A stretch of DNA of 64,000 bases from Nocardiopsis ansamitocini (lineage in GTDB: Bacteria > Actinomycetota > Actinomycetes > Streptosporangiales > Streptosporangiaceae), in assembly GCF_030268225.1 (NCBI RefSeq), contig NZ_BSQG01000001.1:547299-611298 (forward strand). The letters run 5' to 3'. Positions within the stretch are counted from its first letter, which is position 1; each line of letters starts with the position of its first letter. The notes beneath the pieces were generated by a model that did no database searches, was not told the DNA's origin, and saw only the letters and a program-made list of their open reading frames with translations. The translations under genes were made by a program, and so were the position numbers. Shown here in pieces: positions 1-9,199 of this stretch.

Positions 1-42
1 CGGCCAGGACTAGTCCCACCCACAACACCGAGGAGCACACCC

Positions 43-546
43 GTGGACACCCTCCCCGCGAAAATCGACACCGACCTCATGAAGCAGGTCAACAAGCAGT
101 TCGTCACCGGAGTCACGGTCGTGACGGCGATGGACGGCGACACGCCCAAGGGCCTGGCCGTCAACGCCTTCTCCAGCATCTCGCTGGACCCGGCCGTGGT
201 GATGGTGTGCGTCCAGCACACCTCCTCCACCCACGACTGCCTGTTCCGGACCGAACACCTGGCCGTCAACATCCTGTCGACCGAGCAGCTCGAAGTCGTC
301 ACCCGTTTCGCGGGCAAGTCCGACGACAAGTTCGCGGGCCTCGACTGGGCTCCGGGCCCCCACGGAAGCCCGCTGATCGCCCGCAGCAGCGCCCGGATGG
401 AGGTGCTGATCCGGGAGCGGCTCCAAGCCAGCACGCACACGGTGTTCATCTGCCGCGTGGTACACGCCGAGGTCACGGACACCGCTCCCATGGTCTACAG
501 CGCCGGTCGGTTCTTCGACGGTGCGGCACTTCCTCCCCTGGGATAA
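43..546 (+). CDS. Flavin reductase-like (HpaC-type) FMN-binding protein
   Basis: A 167-aa protein of the flavin reductase/FMN-binding split-barrel family, which typically supplies reduced FMN or FAD to a partner monooxygenase using NAD(P)H. The family pattern is visible: KQFVTGVTVVTA near residue 10, then GLAVNAFSSISLDP, and FAVNILS-like AVNILSTEQ around residue 75. Length is normal for the family. The start is GTG at 43, preceded by GAGGAG with suitable spacing. A stop codon in another frame near position 11 suggests that an upstream gene, possibly the oxygenase partner, ends just outside the window; this cannot be confirmed. A GntR-type regulator follows 39 bp downstream and may be co-transcribed. 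The substrate of the partner system is unknown. Confidence 0.85.
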   Translation: MDTLPAKIDTDLMKQVNKQFVTGVTVVTAMDGDTPKGLAVNAFSSISLDPAVVMVCVQHTSSTHDCLFRTEHLAVNILSTEQLEVVTRFAGKSDDKFAGLDWAPGPHGSPLIARSSARMEVLIRERLQASTHTVFICRVVHAEVTDTAPMVYSAGRFFDGAALPPLG

Positions 547-585
547 TCGACCACGCGTTTCACTCATGGAGAAGGAGGCGTCCCA

Positions 586-1296
586 GTGGCGCGAGGCACG
601 CGCGATTTGAGCTCCACATCCATTCAGGCCACCGTCATCAAGGAGATGCGCGGACGCATCATCAGCGGCAGCATCGAACCGGGCAGCCCTCTCTCGGAGC
701 TCGCCCTGGCCGAGGAATACGGGGTCAGCCGCACACCGGTCCGTGAAGCGCTCAAGCAGTTGCAGACCGAGGGCCTGGTCGAAATCCGGCCCAGGGTCGG
801 CACCTTCGTCACGGCTCCGTCCAGACGGGAGATCACGGAGCTCTTCGAGATGAAGGAGCTGCTCGAAGGCGCGGCGGCCAGGCTCCTCGCGCTCCGGGGA
901 CGGGTGCCGGAGATCGATCAGCTGGAACGCAACCTTCGGGAATCCGACGAGGCGGTCGCACGGGACGACCGGAAGCGCTACGCCGATCTGGTGCACGAGT
1001 TCCACGACCTCGTCGTCCGGGGAGCCGACAACCACAAGTTGGAGGCGCATTACCGGACGCTCATGAACCAGCTCGCCTACCCCCGCCTCGTGATGACGTC
1101 GCTGAACCAGCCCGGACGTCCGCTCCAGTCCGAACGCGAACACCACCTGGTGCTGGAACTGGTGCGGTCGAAGGACAGTGACAGTGCCGAGCGGGTCATG
1201 AGGGAGCATGTGCGGGAGAGCCGTCGCGCCCTGCTGGCGAGCCTTCCTGGGTCGAGTGTCCACGACGGCCGTGGGAGTGGGCGTCCCCGATCGTGA
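586..1296 (+). CDS. GntR family transcriptional regulator, FCD (FadR) subfamily
   Basis: A 236-aa regulator. The N-terminal winged helix-turn-helix spans about residues 10-75, with the typical GntR stretch SELALAEEYGVSRTPVREAL and the wing EGLVEIRPRVGTFV. The C-terminal part, residues 85-220, is the all-helical FCD ligand domain with its usual D..FH...H pattern (DLVHEFHDLVVRGADNHKL). GTG start at 586 has a strong GGAGG about 8 bp upstream. These proteins usually repress catabolic genes and release DNA on binding a carboxylic acid. It directly follows the flavin reductase gene, and a strong hairpin lies downstream. The effector is not predictable. Confidence 0.9.
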   Translation: MARGTRDLSSTSIQATVIKEMRGRIISGSIEPGSPLSELALAEEYGVSRTPVREALKQLQTEGLVEIRPRVGTFVTAPSRREITELFEMKELLEGAAARLLALRGRVPEIDQLERNLRESDEAVARDDRKRYADLVHEFHDLVVRGADNHKLEAHYRTLMNQLAYPRLVMTSLNQPGRPLQSEREHHLVLELVRSKDSDSAERVMREHVRESRRALLASLPGSSVHDGRGSGRPRS

Positions 1297-1368
1297 CGGC
1301 CCGGCTCAGGACCGTCGAGGGGAGCACACGGTCGTCCGGCTGGACGCGGGGTGCGGCGAGGAAGGCGT

Positions 1369-1396
1369 CGGGGTCGGTCTTCGCAGACCGACCCCG
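1369..1396. terminator. Perfect 12-bp hairpin between convergent units
   Basis: Arms 1369-1380 and 1385-1396 are perfectly complementary (CGGGGTCGGTCT / AGACCGACCCCG) around a TCGC tetraloop. It sits between the GntR gene (plus) and the end of the ABC-importer operon (minus), and fits a bidirectional terminator. There is no T-tract, which is common in high-GC actinobacteria. Confidence 0.75.
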
Positions 1397-1470
1397 GGCG
1401 CCCTTCGCCGTGTGCAGGAGGTTCCCGCCCCCGTGAACGATCCGGGAATCGTTTAGGCCGGTCTCCTGGA

Positions 1471-2558
<1,088 letters not shown>

Positions 2559-2562
<4 letters not shown>

Positions 2563-3596
2563 CGTCGCCTTCCCTCGGGAGCAGCGGGAACTTCAGCCGC
2601 CGAGGCACGGAGGGACCTCGGTGAAGGCCCCCCTGGCGGAACCAGGATGCAGGCCGCCGCGCGATCGGGGCCGGCCGGGCGCAGTGCCGGATCGACACGC
2701 GCGCACTCGGCCACCGCACGCGGGCACCGGGGGCAAAAGGAGCATCCCCCTTCCAGCTGCGCCGGGTCGGGAGGATCGCCGGCCAGGCCCCGCGGGGCGC
2801 GTCGTGCGGCAGGGTCCCCGACAGTGGGGAAGGCCGCGCCCAACGCGGCGGCGTACGGGTGGACAGCGGTGGCGAAGACCGTCCGCGCCGGTCCTTCCTC
2901 CACCACCCGCCCCGCGTACATCACGGCGAGACGGTCACAGGTATCGGCCAGCACCGACAGGTCGTGACTGATCATCATCAGGGCGATGCCGTGCTCGGTG
3001 ACCAGGCCGTCGATCAGCCGCAAGATCTGCGCCTGGATCATGACGTCCAGTGCGGTGGTGGGCTCGTCGGCGATGATCAGCCGCGGTTCGCAGGCCAGAG
3101 CCATGGCGATCATGACCCGCTGGCGCTGCCCGCCCGAGAGTTCGTGCGGGTAGGCGGCGGCCTGGTGCGCGGGCAGGCCGACCTGCTCCAGCAGATCGCC
3201 CGCCCGACGTTCGGCGACGGCCGGAGTGATCGCCCCCTTGCCGTGCAGCAGGATGGGCTCGGTGATCTGGTCACCCACCCGGTGCACGGCGTTGAGCGAG
3301 TGCATCGCGCCCTGGAAGACGATGGAGGCACCGGCCCAGCGCACGGCGCGCAGCCGACCCCATCTCATGGTGAGAACGTCCTCGCCGTCCAGGAGCACCC
3401 GGCCGGTGACGGTCGCATTGGCCGGCAGCAGCCGCAGGACGGCCAGTGCCACGGTGGACTTGCCGCACCCCGACTCACCGGCCACGCCGAGCTTGCCGCC
3501 GGCCGGCACGGTGAGGTCCACTCCGCGGACGGCCGGGACGGTGTGCCCACCCACCCGGTAGGCGACAGTGAGGTCGCTGATCTGCAGGTGGTTCAC
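2559..3596 (-). CDS. Peptide/nickel-type ABC transporter ATP-binding protein (DppD/OppD)
   Basis: A 345-aa ATPase beginning [14 protein letters not shown]. It has Walker [10 protein letters not shown], signature LSGGQRQRV, Walker [13 protein letters not shown], and a C-terminal Cys-rich oligopeptide motif ([16 protein letters not shown]). The open frame runs further upstream, but that part is out-of-frame overlap with the permease gene. The GTG at 3596 overlaps the permease stop by 4 bp, like every other junction in this operon, and matches the family N-terminus. It is the partner of the downstream ATPase. Confidence 0.93.
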
Positions 3597-4504
3597 CGGC
3601 GCTCCCGCAGTCGGGGATTGAGGACGACTTCCAGGGCGCGCCCGCACAGGGTGAAGGCCATGGCCACCAGGGCGATCGCCAACCCGGGGGGAAGCAGGTA
3701 CCACCACACCCCGGAACTGACCGCCCCTGCCCGGCGCGCGTCCTGCAGGATCGCCCCCCAGGACACGGTGGTGGGGTCGCCCAGTCCCAGGAAGGCCAGC
3801 GTCGACTCGGCGATGATGGCGCTGGCGACCAGCAACGTGGTCTGCGCCAGGACCAGGGGCATCACGTTGGGCAGGACGTGGCGCACCATGACGTGTACGT
3901 GGCCGCCGCCGAGTGCGCGGGCGCGCTCGATGTAGGGGCGCGCCTCCACCGCCAGGGTCTGGGCACGGACGAGCCGGGCGGTGGTGGGCCACGCGGTGAC
4001 GCCGATGGCGAGGACGATGGTGAACGTGCTGCGGTCCAGGACAGCGGCCAGTGCGACCGCCAGCACCAGGGTTGGCAGGACCAGGAACCAGTCGGTGACG
4101 CGCATCAGCACGACCCCGGCCCACCCCCGGAAGTGCCCGGCGACGATCCCCACGAGCGACCCCAGCGCGACCGAGACCAGGGTGGCGAGGAAACCGACCG
4201 TCAACGAAATACGCGATCCCCAGATGACCAGGTCGAGCAGCGAGCGTCCGAAGTTGTCGGTGCCCAGGGGATAGGCGGCTGCCGGAGGCTGGTACGGCTC
4301 GTAGGGGGCCCGGATCACGCTGAGGTCGTCGGCGGTGACCAGCAGCGGTGACGTGAGTGCCACGAGCACGAACAGCACGAGTCCGGCGAGGCCGACGAGT
4401 CCGGCCGGGGTGGTGCGGTAGGCGCGCCAGACGTCGACGAGGGCCTGGCGGCGGCGCCGCCAGGCGAGGGCGCGCGGCGAGTCGGCCGGGGTGGTGGCGC
4501 TCAC
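3593..4504 (-). CDS. Peptide/nickel-type ABC transporter permease (DppC)
   Basis: A 303-aa inner-membrane permease. A long N-terminal cytoplasmic segment is followed by a first membrane helix (AGLVGLAGLVLFVLVALTSP, residues 36-55), the OppC_N pattern with HPLGTDN-like YPLGTDNFGRS, and five more helices. The EAA loop for ATPase contact is seen as YIERARALGGGHVHVMVRHVLPN. The ATG start at 4504 overlaps the stop of the DppB-type permease by 4 bp. With DppB it forms the translocation channel. Confidence 0.93.
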   Translation of the reverse strand: MSATTPADSPRALAWRRRRQALVDVWRAYRTTPAGLVGLAGLVLFVLVALTSPLLVTADDLSVIRAPYEPYQPPAAAYPLGTDNFGRSLLDLVIWGSRISLTVGFLATLVSVALGSLVGIVAGHFRGWAGVVLMRVTDWFLVLPTLVLAVALAAVLDRSTFTIVLAIGVTAWPTTARLVRAQTLAVEARPYIERARALGGGHVHVMVRHVLPNVMPLVLAQTTLLVASAIIAESTLAFLGLGDPTTVSWGAILQDARRAGAVSSGVWWYLLPPGLAIALVAMAFTLCGRALEVVLNPRLRERR

Positions 4505-5541
4505 GGGCGCACTCGCGGGTCCAGGAGCGGGTACACCAGGTCAGCGAGCAGGTTCATGAGGATCACCGACGCGGAGAAGAAGATGAACATCCCCTGGACC
4601 AGGGGAAGGTCGGGCAGGCGGAGCCCCTGGTAGAAGAGCTGGCCCAGCCCCGGCCAGGAGAACACCGCCTCGACGAGGATCGCCCCGGCCACGACCTGGC
4701 CGAGGTTGAGGAAGATGAGGGTCACCGTGGGCAGCAGCGCGTTGGGCACGGCGTGGCGGCGCAGTACGAGGGCATCGCGCAGTCCTTTGGCGCGCGCGGT
4801 CATGAGGTAGTCGGAGCCCATCTCGTCCAGCAGCGAGGAGCGCATGACCATCAGGTACTGGGCGTACAGGACTGCGACCATCGTGGTGACCGGAAGAACA
4901 AGGTGGTGGGCGGTGTCCAGGATCGCCGCCGTTCCGGTGACCCCCGGGGTGGACATCCCTCCGGTGGGGAACAGCTGGGGCAGGACACCTCCGGCCCCGC
5001 CCGCGAACACCACGATCAGGACGAGACCGAGCCAGAACGTCGGCACCGACCACAGGGTCAGCGCGATCCCGGTGGTGACCTGGTCGGTGACGCGGCCCCG
5101 TCTCCAGGCCGCCCTGGTGCCCAACCACAGGCCCAGGGCCGCCGCGAGGAGGGTCCCGGTGCCCACCAGGAGCAGGGTCGGCCACAGCCGGTCGGCGATG
5201 AGTTCGGTGACGGGGAGCCGGTACTGGTAGGAGGTGCCGAGATCGAAGCGGGCCAGTCCCGCGCAGTAGTCCAGGAACTGCTGATGCAGGGGCTTGTCCA
5301 GGCCGTACTGCCGACGCAGCTCGGCCAGTTGCTCGACACTGACCGGACGGCCCTGGGTCATGGCACGGACCGGGTCACCGGGCAGGACACGGAACAGGAA
5401 GAACGCGGTGAGCATCACCGCGATCAGCGAGACCGCGGCCCCGGCCAGGCGCGTGGCGACGAGCCGGAGCATCGGGCCCGGGTCGCCCCTCTTCACGCGC
5501 TGCGGCGCGGCTTTCTCGGTCGTCGCTTGGGCCACGCTCAC
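4501..5541 (-). CDS. Peptide/nickel-type ABC transporter permease (DppB)
   Basis: A 346-aa permease. After a short basic tail (VKRGDPGPM) comes the DppB signature RLAGAAVSLIAVMLTAFFLFRVLPGDP, residues 28-54, and about five further membrane helices. The EAA loop reads YLMTARAKGLRDALVLRRHAVPN. The open frame extends upstream as an antisense-free shadow over the binding-protein gene. The GTG at 5541 overlaps that gene's stop by 4 bp, matches the operon's pattern and was chosen. Confidence 0.92.
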   Translation of the reverse strand: MSVAQATTEKAAPQRVKRGDPGPMLRLVATRLAGAAVSLIAVMLTAFFLFRVLPGDPVRAMTQGRPVSVEQLAELRRQYGLDKPLHQQFLDYCAGLARFDLGTSYQYRLPVTELIADRLWPTLLLVGTGTLLAAALGLWLGTRAAWRRGRVTDQVTTGIALTLWSVPTFWLGLVLIVVFAGGAGGVLPQLFPTGGMSTPGVTGTAAILDTAHHLVLPVTTMVAVLYAQYLMVMRSSLLDEMGSDYLMTARAKGLRDALVLRRHAVPNALLPTVTLIFLNLGQVVAGAILVEAVFSWPGLGQLFYQGLRLPDLPLVQGMFIFFSASVILMNLLADLVYPLLDPRVRP

Positions 5542-7367
5542 TCCCGGTCGTCGGCGCTCGCGCCGCGGCGGCGCAGGACGAGGAGGACGACGGCGCCGCC
5601 CACGACCACAACGGCCAGCACGATCCCGCCGATCAGGAACGGGGAGGGCCCCGGGTCGGTGTCGGACGCGGCCGGCTGCGCCGACCACCAGCTCCAGTAG
5701 CCGTCCTGGCCCCAGAGGTTGCCCCCGGGGTCGGGCTGGGGCTGGATGGAGGCGATCTGGTCGGAGCGGTAGGCCTCCAGCATGTCGGCGTAGACGAGGA
5801 CGTTGACGACGGCCTCGTCGTGGAGCACGCGCTGCATATCGTGCACGATGTCGGCGCGGGCACCCGGTTCGTACTCGGCGAGCTGTCGGGAGTAGAGCCG
5901 GTCGTAGTCCTCGTTGCAGAAATAGGAGTCGCTGCGCATCGTGCCGGGCCGGTCCGGCAGTGCGTCGCAGGTGTGCAGGCCCAGGACGTAGTCGGGGTCG
6001 GGATTGACGGTCCAGCCGGTGAAGATCAGGTCGTACTCGCCGTCGTTGAGCCGGTCGCCGATCTGTCCGGAGTCGATGTACTGACCCTGCACCTCGATGC
6101 CGATGTCGGCCAGCCACTCCTCCATGAACTGGCCGATCTGGACGTAGTCGGGCCGGTCGTTGTGCACCGCCATCCGGAAGGAGAGACGGTCGCCGTCCGG
6201 GGAGACCCTGACACCGTCGTCCCCCTCCTCGTAGCCGGCGTCGTCGAGCACCTCCCGGGCTCGACCGGTGTCGAAGCCGAGGCGCTCGTCCCCCGCCGGT
6301 TCCCAGTGGTAGTCGGGGTAGCGGGCCGGTATGTAGCCGCCCGCCGCGGTTGCGTACCCGCCGTAGACCCGATCGACCAGGACGTCCTTGTCGATGCCGA
6401 GCATGATCGCCTGGCGCACGGCCCGGTCGCCCAGCGCGGGATGGCCGTCTCCGATGGGGTCGCCCCCGCTGGTGCGGGCGCCGGGGTTGACGGTGAAGGC
6501 GGTGAATCGTTTGCCGTCCGCGGCGTTGACGGTGATGCCGTCGGTGCTTTCGAGGGCGTCGGCCTGGGCCGGGGTCAGGTTGTGCACGACCGACACCTCG
6601 CCTCTGCGCAGGGCCTCGACCATGGCGTCCTGGTCGGTGTAGTAGCGCAGGACGAGACGGTCGAAGCCGGGGGGGCCGCGCCAGAAGTCGGGGTTGGCGT
6701 CCAGGGTGATGGACTCCCCCGCGGCGTAGTCGGTGAGGATGAAGGGGCCCGAACCGACCACGGGGTAGTCGTCGTTGGGGAAGCCGACGTAGTCGTCGAC
6801 GTCGGACCAGAGGTGTTCGGGCAGGATCGGGACGTCCAGGGCGAGCATGGTCGCCTGGGGCTCGGACAGTTCGATGACGAGGCTGCCGGGGTCGGGAGCG
6901 GTCGCGCTCTCGAAGTTGGCGACGAAGCTGCCGTTGGCGGTGGCCGCGCCCTCGTCCTCCATCATCGTGGTGAGCGTCCAGGCCGCGTCGGTTGCGTCCA
7001 GGGGCTCGCCGTCGCTCCAGGTGAGCCCGTCCCGGATCCGAAAGGTCCAGGTGAGACCGTCGTCGGAGGTCTGCCAGCTCTCGGCGAGCTCTCCCCCCGG
7101 GGTGTTGTCCTCGGCCGAGGGGACGGTGAGCATGGGGTAGATCAGCCGCAGCACGTTGGTGCTGCTGGCGAGTTGGGCCTGGAAGGGGTTGAAGGTGTCG
7201 ACCGGCTGGGACACCGCGATCGTGAGGGTTTGGCCCTCGGGGGCATCGGGGGCGTCCTGGGCCGACGCGGCGGGGGCGAGCGCCGGGGCGGTGAGGACGA
7301 GGGCCGCGGAAAGTGCAGCCGTCCGGTAGGGGAACCATCGTCGGGCGGGAGACTGCGGCACGGCCAT
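5538..7367 (-). CDS. Oligopeptide-type ABC transporter substrate-binding protein with C-terminal membrane anchor
   Basis: A 609-aa extracellular binding protein (SBP_bac_5 family) and first gene of the importer operon. It has a Sec signal peptide ending near ASA-QD at about residue 35. Family motifs include TLTIAVSQPVDTFNPFQ, then PMLTVPSAED and WTFRIRDGLTWSDGEP. There is no lipobox cysteine. Instead a hydrophobic helix (PFLIGGIVLAVVVVGGAVVL) followed by RRRG sits at the C-terminus, so the protein is probably tethered by a C-terminal transmembrane segment. The ATG at 7367 is preferred over an in-frame ATG at 7397, because the latter would place the ribosome site (AGAGGG) inside the coding region. 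The ligand could be peptides, nickel or sugars; sequence alone does not decide. Confidence 0.9.
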   Translation of the reverse strand: MAVPQSPARRWFPYRTAALSAALVLTAPALAPAASAQDAPDAPEGQTLTIAVSQPVDTFNPFQAQLASSTNVLRLIYPMLTVPSAEDNTPGGELAESWQTSDDGLTWTFRIRDGLTWSDGEPLDATDAAWTLTTMMEDEGAATANGSFVANFESATAPDPGSLVIELSEPQATMLALDVPILPEHLWSDVDDYVGFPNDDYPVVGSGPFILTDYAAGESITLDANPDFWRGPPGFDRLVLRYYTDQDAMVEALRRGEVSVVHNLTPAQADALESTDGITVNAADGKRFTAFTVNPGARTSGGDPIGDGHPALGDRAVRQAIMLGIDKDVLVDRVYGGYATAAGGYIPARYPDYHWEPAGDERLGFDTGRAREVLDDAGYEEGDDGVRVSPDGDRLSFRMAVHNDRPDYVQIGQFMEEWLADIGIEVQGQYIDSGQIGDRLNDGEYDLIFTGWTVNPDPDYVLGLHTCDALPDRPGTMRSDSYFCNEDYDRLYSRQLAEYEPGARADIVHDMQRVLHDEAVVNVLVYADMLEAYRSDQIASIQPQPDPGGNLWGQDGYWSWWSAQPAASDTDPGPSPFLIGGIVLAVVVVGGAVVLLVLRRRGASADDRE

Positions 7368-7421
7368 GGTGTCGATCCCTCTAAGACATCGGGGCAAGAG
7401 GATGTGACGGGGTGTCTCGTT

Positions 7422-7438
7422 GCTGGTTGTCTACCAGC
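7422..7438. promoter_or_regulatory. Short inverted repeat in the importer leader/promoter
   Basis: GCTGGT (7422-7427), TGTCT, ACCAGC (7433-7438) lies about 55-70 bp upstream of the binding-protein start, in the roughly 250-bp AT-richer divergent region between the importer and the downstream plus-strand gene. It could be an operator or a leader hairpin. No regulator can be assigned. Confidence 0.3.
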
Positions 7439-7621
7439 GCGGTGACGACAGCGTCAACGATCGACATCGACATTTCACAACCGAATGATTACAACGCGTA
7501 TATAGTTCCGGCTGCACGGGGTCGCGAATCGGAAGCGCAACGTGATTGTCACCTCCTGGCCAGTAATTATGGTCTTTTCGGCAATTCGCCAGAAAAGCCG
7601 CCAGCCGCTACGGTTCCCGCC

Positions 7622-8338
7622 ATGATGGGGCACTCTCACGCACTGAGCGGCGTGGTCGGTTGGATGGCAGTCGTTCCGTTTCTCAACGGGACCGAGGTCA
7701 TGGGCGTCAGGTTCGATCTGGGGCCGGGTGAGATCATCGCCGGCGCACTGGTCTGCGCGGGCGCCGCGCTGATCCCCGACCTCGACCACAAGAGCGCCAC
7801 CATCACCAACACCTACGGGGTGTTCACCCGTACCCTGGGCGCCCTGTTCAACTGGGCGTTCGGCGGTCATCGCAACGGGACCCACTCCATATTGTTCGTC
7901 CTCCTCATGGGCGGCATGACCCAGGCGCTGGCGCTGTGGTCGGACCTCGCCGTACAGATCTTCGTGTTCCTCCTCATCGGCATCGCCTTCAACGGCCTGG
8001 GCTACGGCATGAGCAAGAACAAGGTCGCGGCCGAGATCATCAACGCGTTAGCGACGGCCGGTATCACGCTGGCGCTCTACACCTCCGGGGTCAACTACAA
8101 CTGGATCGGTATCGCGGTCGCCTTCGGCTGCATCCTGCACTTCATCGGAGACATGCTCACAGAGGCGGGCGTCCCCCTGTTCTGGCCGGTGTGGAAGTAC
8201 CGTTTCGGTCTGAAGTTCATGGGGTTCAAGACCGACGGCAAGGTGGAGCGCAATGTCATCACCCCGGTACTGACCCTGGCGATCGTCCTGTTGTCGGTGT
8301 ACCTGTTCCCCTGGCTCGAACTCATGCCCGACGCGTAG
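7622..8338 (+). CDS. YdjM-like membrane-bound metal-dependent hydrolase (DUF457 family)
   Basis: A 238-aa integral membrane protein. The N-terminus MMGHSHALSG and the segments LIPDLDHKSA (near residue 62) and GGHRNGTHSILF (near residue 82) carry the His/Asp residues typical of the YdjM/DUF457 metal-dependent hydrolase family. HFIGDMLTEAGVPLFWP near residue 175 contributes further family residues. Several hydrophobic helices lie between them. In E. coli ydjM is a LexA target; no SOS box was identified here. The start is ATG at 7622, the first codon matching the family N-terminus; an in-frame extension upstream to 7412 is AT-rich and not protein-like. The substrate is unknown. Confidence 0.8.
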   Translation: MMGHSHALSGVVGWMAVVPFLNGTEVMGVRFDLGPGEIIAGALVCAGAALIPDLDHKSATITNTYGVFTRTLGALFNWAFGGHRNGTHSILFVLLMGGMTQALALWSDLAVQIFVFLLIGIAFNGLGYGMSKNKVAAEIINALATAGITLALYTSGVNYNWIGIAVAFGCILHFIGDMLTEAGVPLFWPVWKYRFGLKFMGFKTDGKVERNVITPVLTLAIVLLSVYLFPWLELMPDA

Positions 8339-8404
8339 GACCAAAACGAGGCGGGCGCCCTCCCGGGCAGACCGGGCGGATCCTCCGGTTCCACCATTCC
8401 CGCG

Positions 8405-8439
8405 AAGCCGGCGGTTCCTTCGAGGAGGGCCGCCGGCTT
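8405..8439 (+). terminator. 10-bp GC-rich hairpin after the YdjM-like gene
   Basis: AAGCCGGCGG (8405-8414) and CCGCCGGCTT (8430-8439) are exact complements around a 15-nt loop. It lies 67 bp after the stop and immediately before the promoter of the next gene. Confidence 0.6.
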
Positions 8440-8443
8440 GTCC

Positions 8444-8449
8444 TACGCT
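8444..8449 (+). promoter_or_regulatory. -10 element of a probable leaderless promoter
   Basis: TACGCT fits the actinobacterial TANNNT -10 consensus. It ends 6 nt before the GTG at 8456, where transcription would start, and no ribosome site precedes that GTG. This supports a leaderless mRNA and decides the start codon. Confidence 0.5.
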
Positions 8450-8455
8450 GATGGC

Positions 8456-9115
8456 GTGACACGCATCTCGGAGAGTCTCAGTCCACAGCTGCACGACTAT
8501 CTGGTCGAGCACAGTTCACCGGTGGACCAGGTCCTGCTGGACCTGGCCGCCGAGACCGAGCGGCGCTTCCCCGACCGCGCGGGGATGCAGATCGGTGCCG
8601 AACAGGGGTTGTTCATGACCGCCCTGACGCGATTGAGCGGCGCCCGTGACGCCGTGGAGGTGGGTACCTTCACCGGCTACTCCTCCATCTGCCTGGCCAG
8701 GGGACTGCCCGCGGACGGCCGCCTGCTGGCCTGCGATATCAGCGAGGAATGGACCTCGGTCGCGCACGACTACTGGAGGCGGGCCGGCGTGGCGGACCGG
8801 ATCGAACTGAAGCTGGCCCCCGCGCTGGAGACCCTGCGCGCGCTGGCCGGGCAACCGCAGTTCGACCTCGCCTTCATCGACGCCGACAAGGAGGGCTACA
8901 TCGGCTACTGGGAAGAACTCGTACCGCGGATCCGCCCGGGCGGCGCACTTCTGGTGGACAACGTCCTCTCCCATGGCCGGGTGATCGACCCCGCCGAGAA
9001 CGGATCGGCGGTCCAGGGCATCCGCGACTTCAACGACCACGCCCTGGCCGACTCCCGGGTCGATCTGGTCATGCTCCCCATCGGGGACGGCCTCACCCTG
9101 GCTCGTAAGAAGTAA
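8456..9115 (+). CDS. SAM-dependent O-methyltransferase (CCoAOMT-like family 3)
   Basis: A 219-aa class I methyltransferase of the caffeoyl-CoA/catechol O-methyltransferase family. It shows the SAM-binding motif VEVGTFTGYSSICLARGLP near residue 66, the acidic turn LLACDISEEW, and the metal-binding motif FDLAFIDADKEGYIGYWE near residue 140, followed by GGALLVDNVLSHGRV. These enzymes methylate catechol-like hydroxyls using a divalent metal. The GTG at 8456 is taken as start because of the leaderless-type -10 element just upstream; the open frame begins at 8438 without a signal. The physiological acceptor is unknown. It lies upstream of sbcDC but is probably a separate unit. Confidence 0.9.
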   Translation: MTRISESLSPQLHDYLVEHSSPVDQVLLDLAAETERRFPDRAGMQIGAEQGLFMTALTRLSGARDAVEVGTFTGYSSICLARGLPADGRLLACDISEEWTSVAHDYWRRAGVADRIELKLAPALETLRALAGQPQFDLAFIDADKEGYIGYWEELVPRIRPGGALLVDNVLSHGRVIDPAENGSAVQGIRDFNDHALADSRVDLVMLPIGDGLTLARKK

Positions 9116-9199
9116 CAAGCCGCGCGGGGGCCGATCCGATCCACAGATTTCTCCTCGGCCTCCCCTGCCTCCTCCGGTTCACCGATAACCTCCGGGGTT

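Noticed and set aside
10-1263. 417-codon minus-strand ORF over the flavin reductase and GntR genes
   Set aside because: Translation is His/Arg/Gly-rich and matches no family; it is the antisense shadow of two clear genes.
1297-1470. Small coding gene between GntR and the ABC operon
   Set aside because: Occupied by the 12-bp hairpin; short ORFs there have no ribosome site or protein-like composition.
4501-7338. 945-codon minus-strand ORF
   Set aside because: Only its last 346 codons are the DppB permease; the rest is out-of-frame over the binding-protein gene.
5820-7445. 541-codon plus-strand ORF opposite the peptide-binding protein
   Set aside because: Antisense shadow; Gly/Val-rich without a ribosome site or family match.
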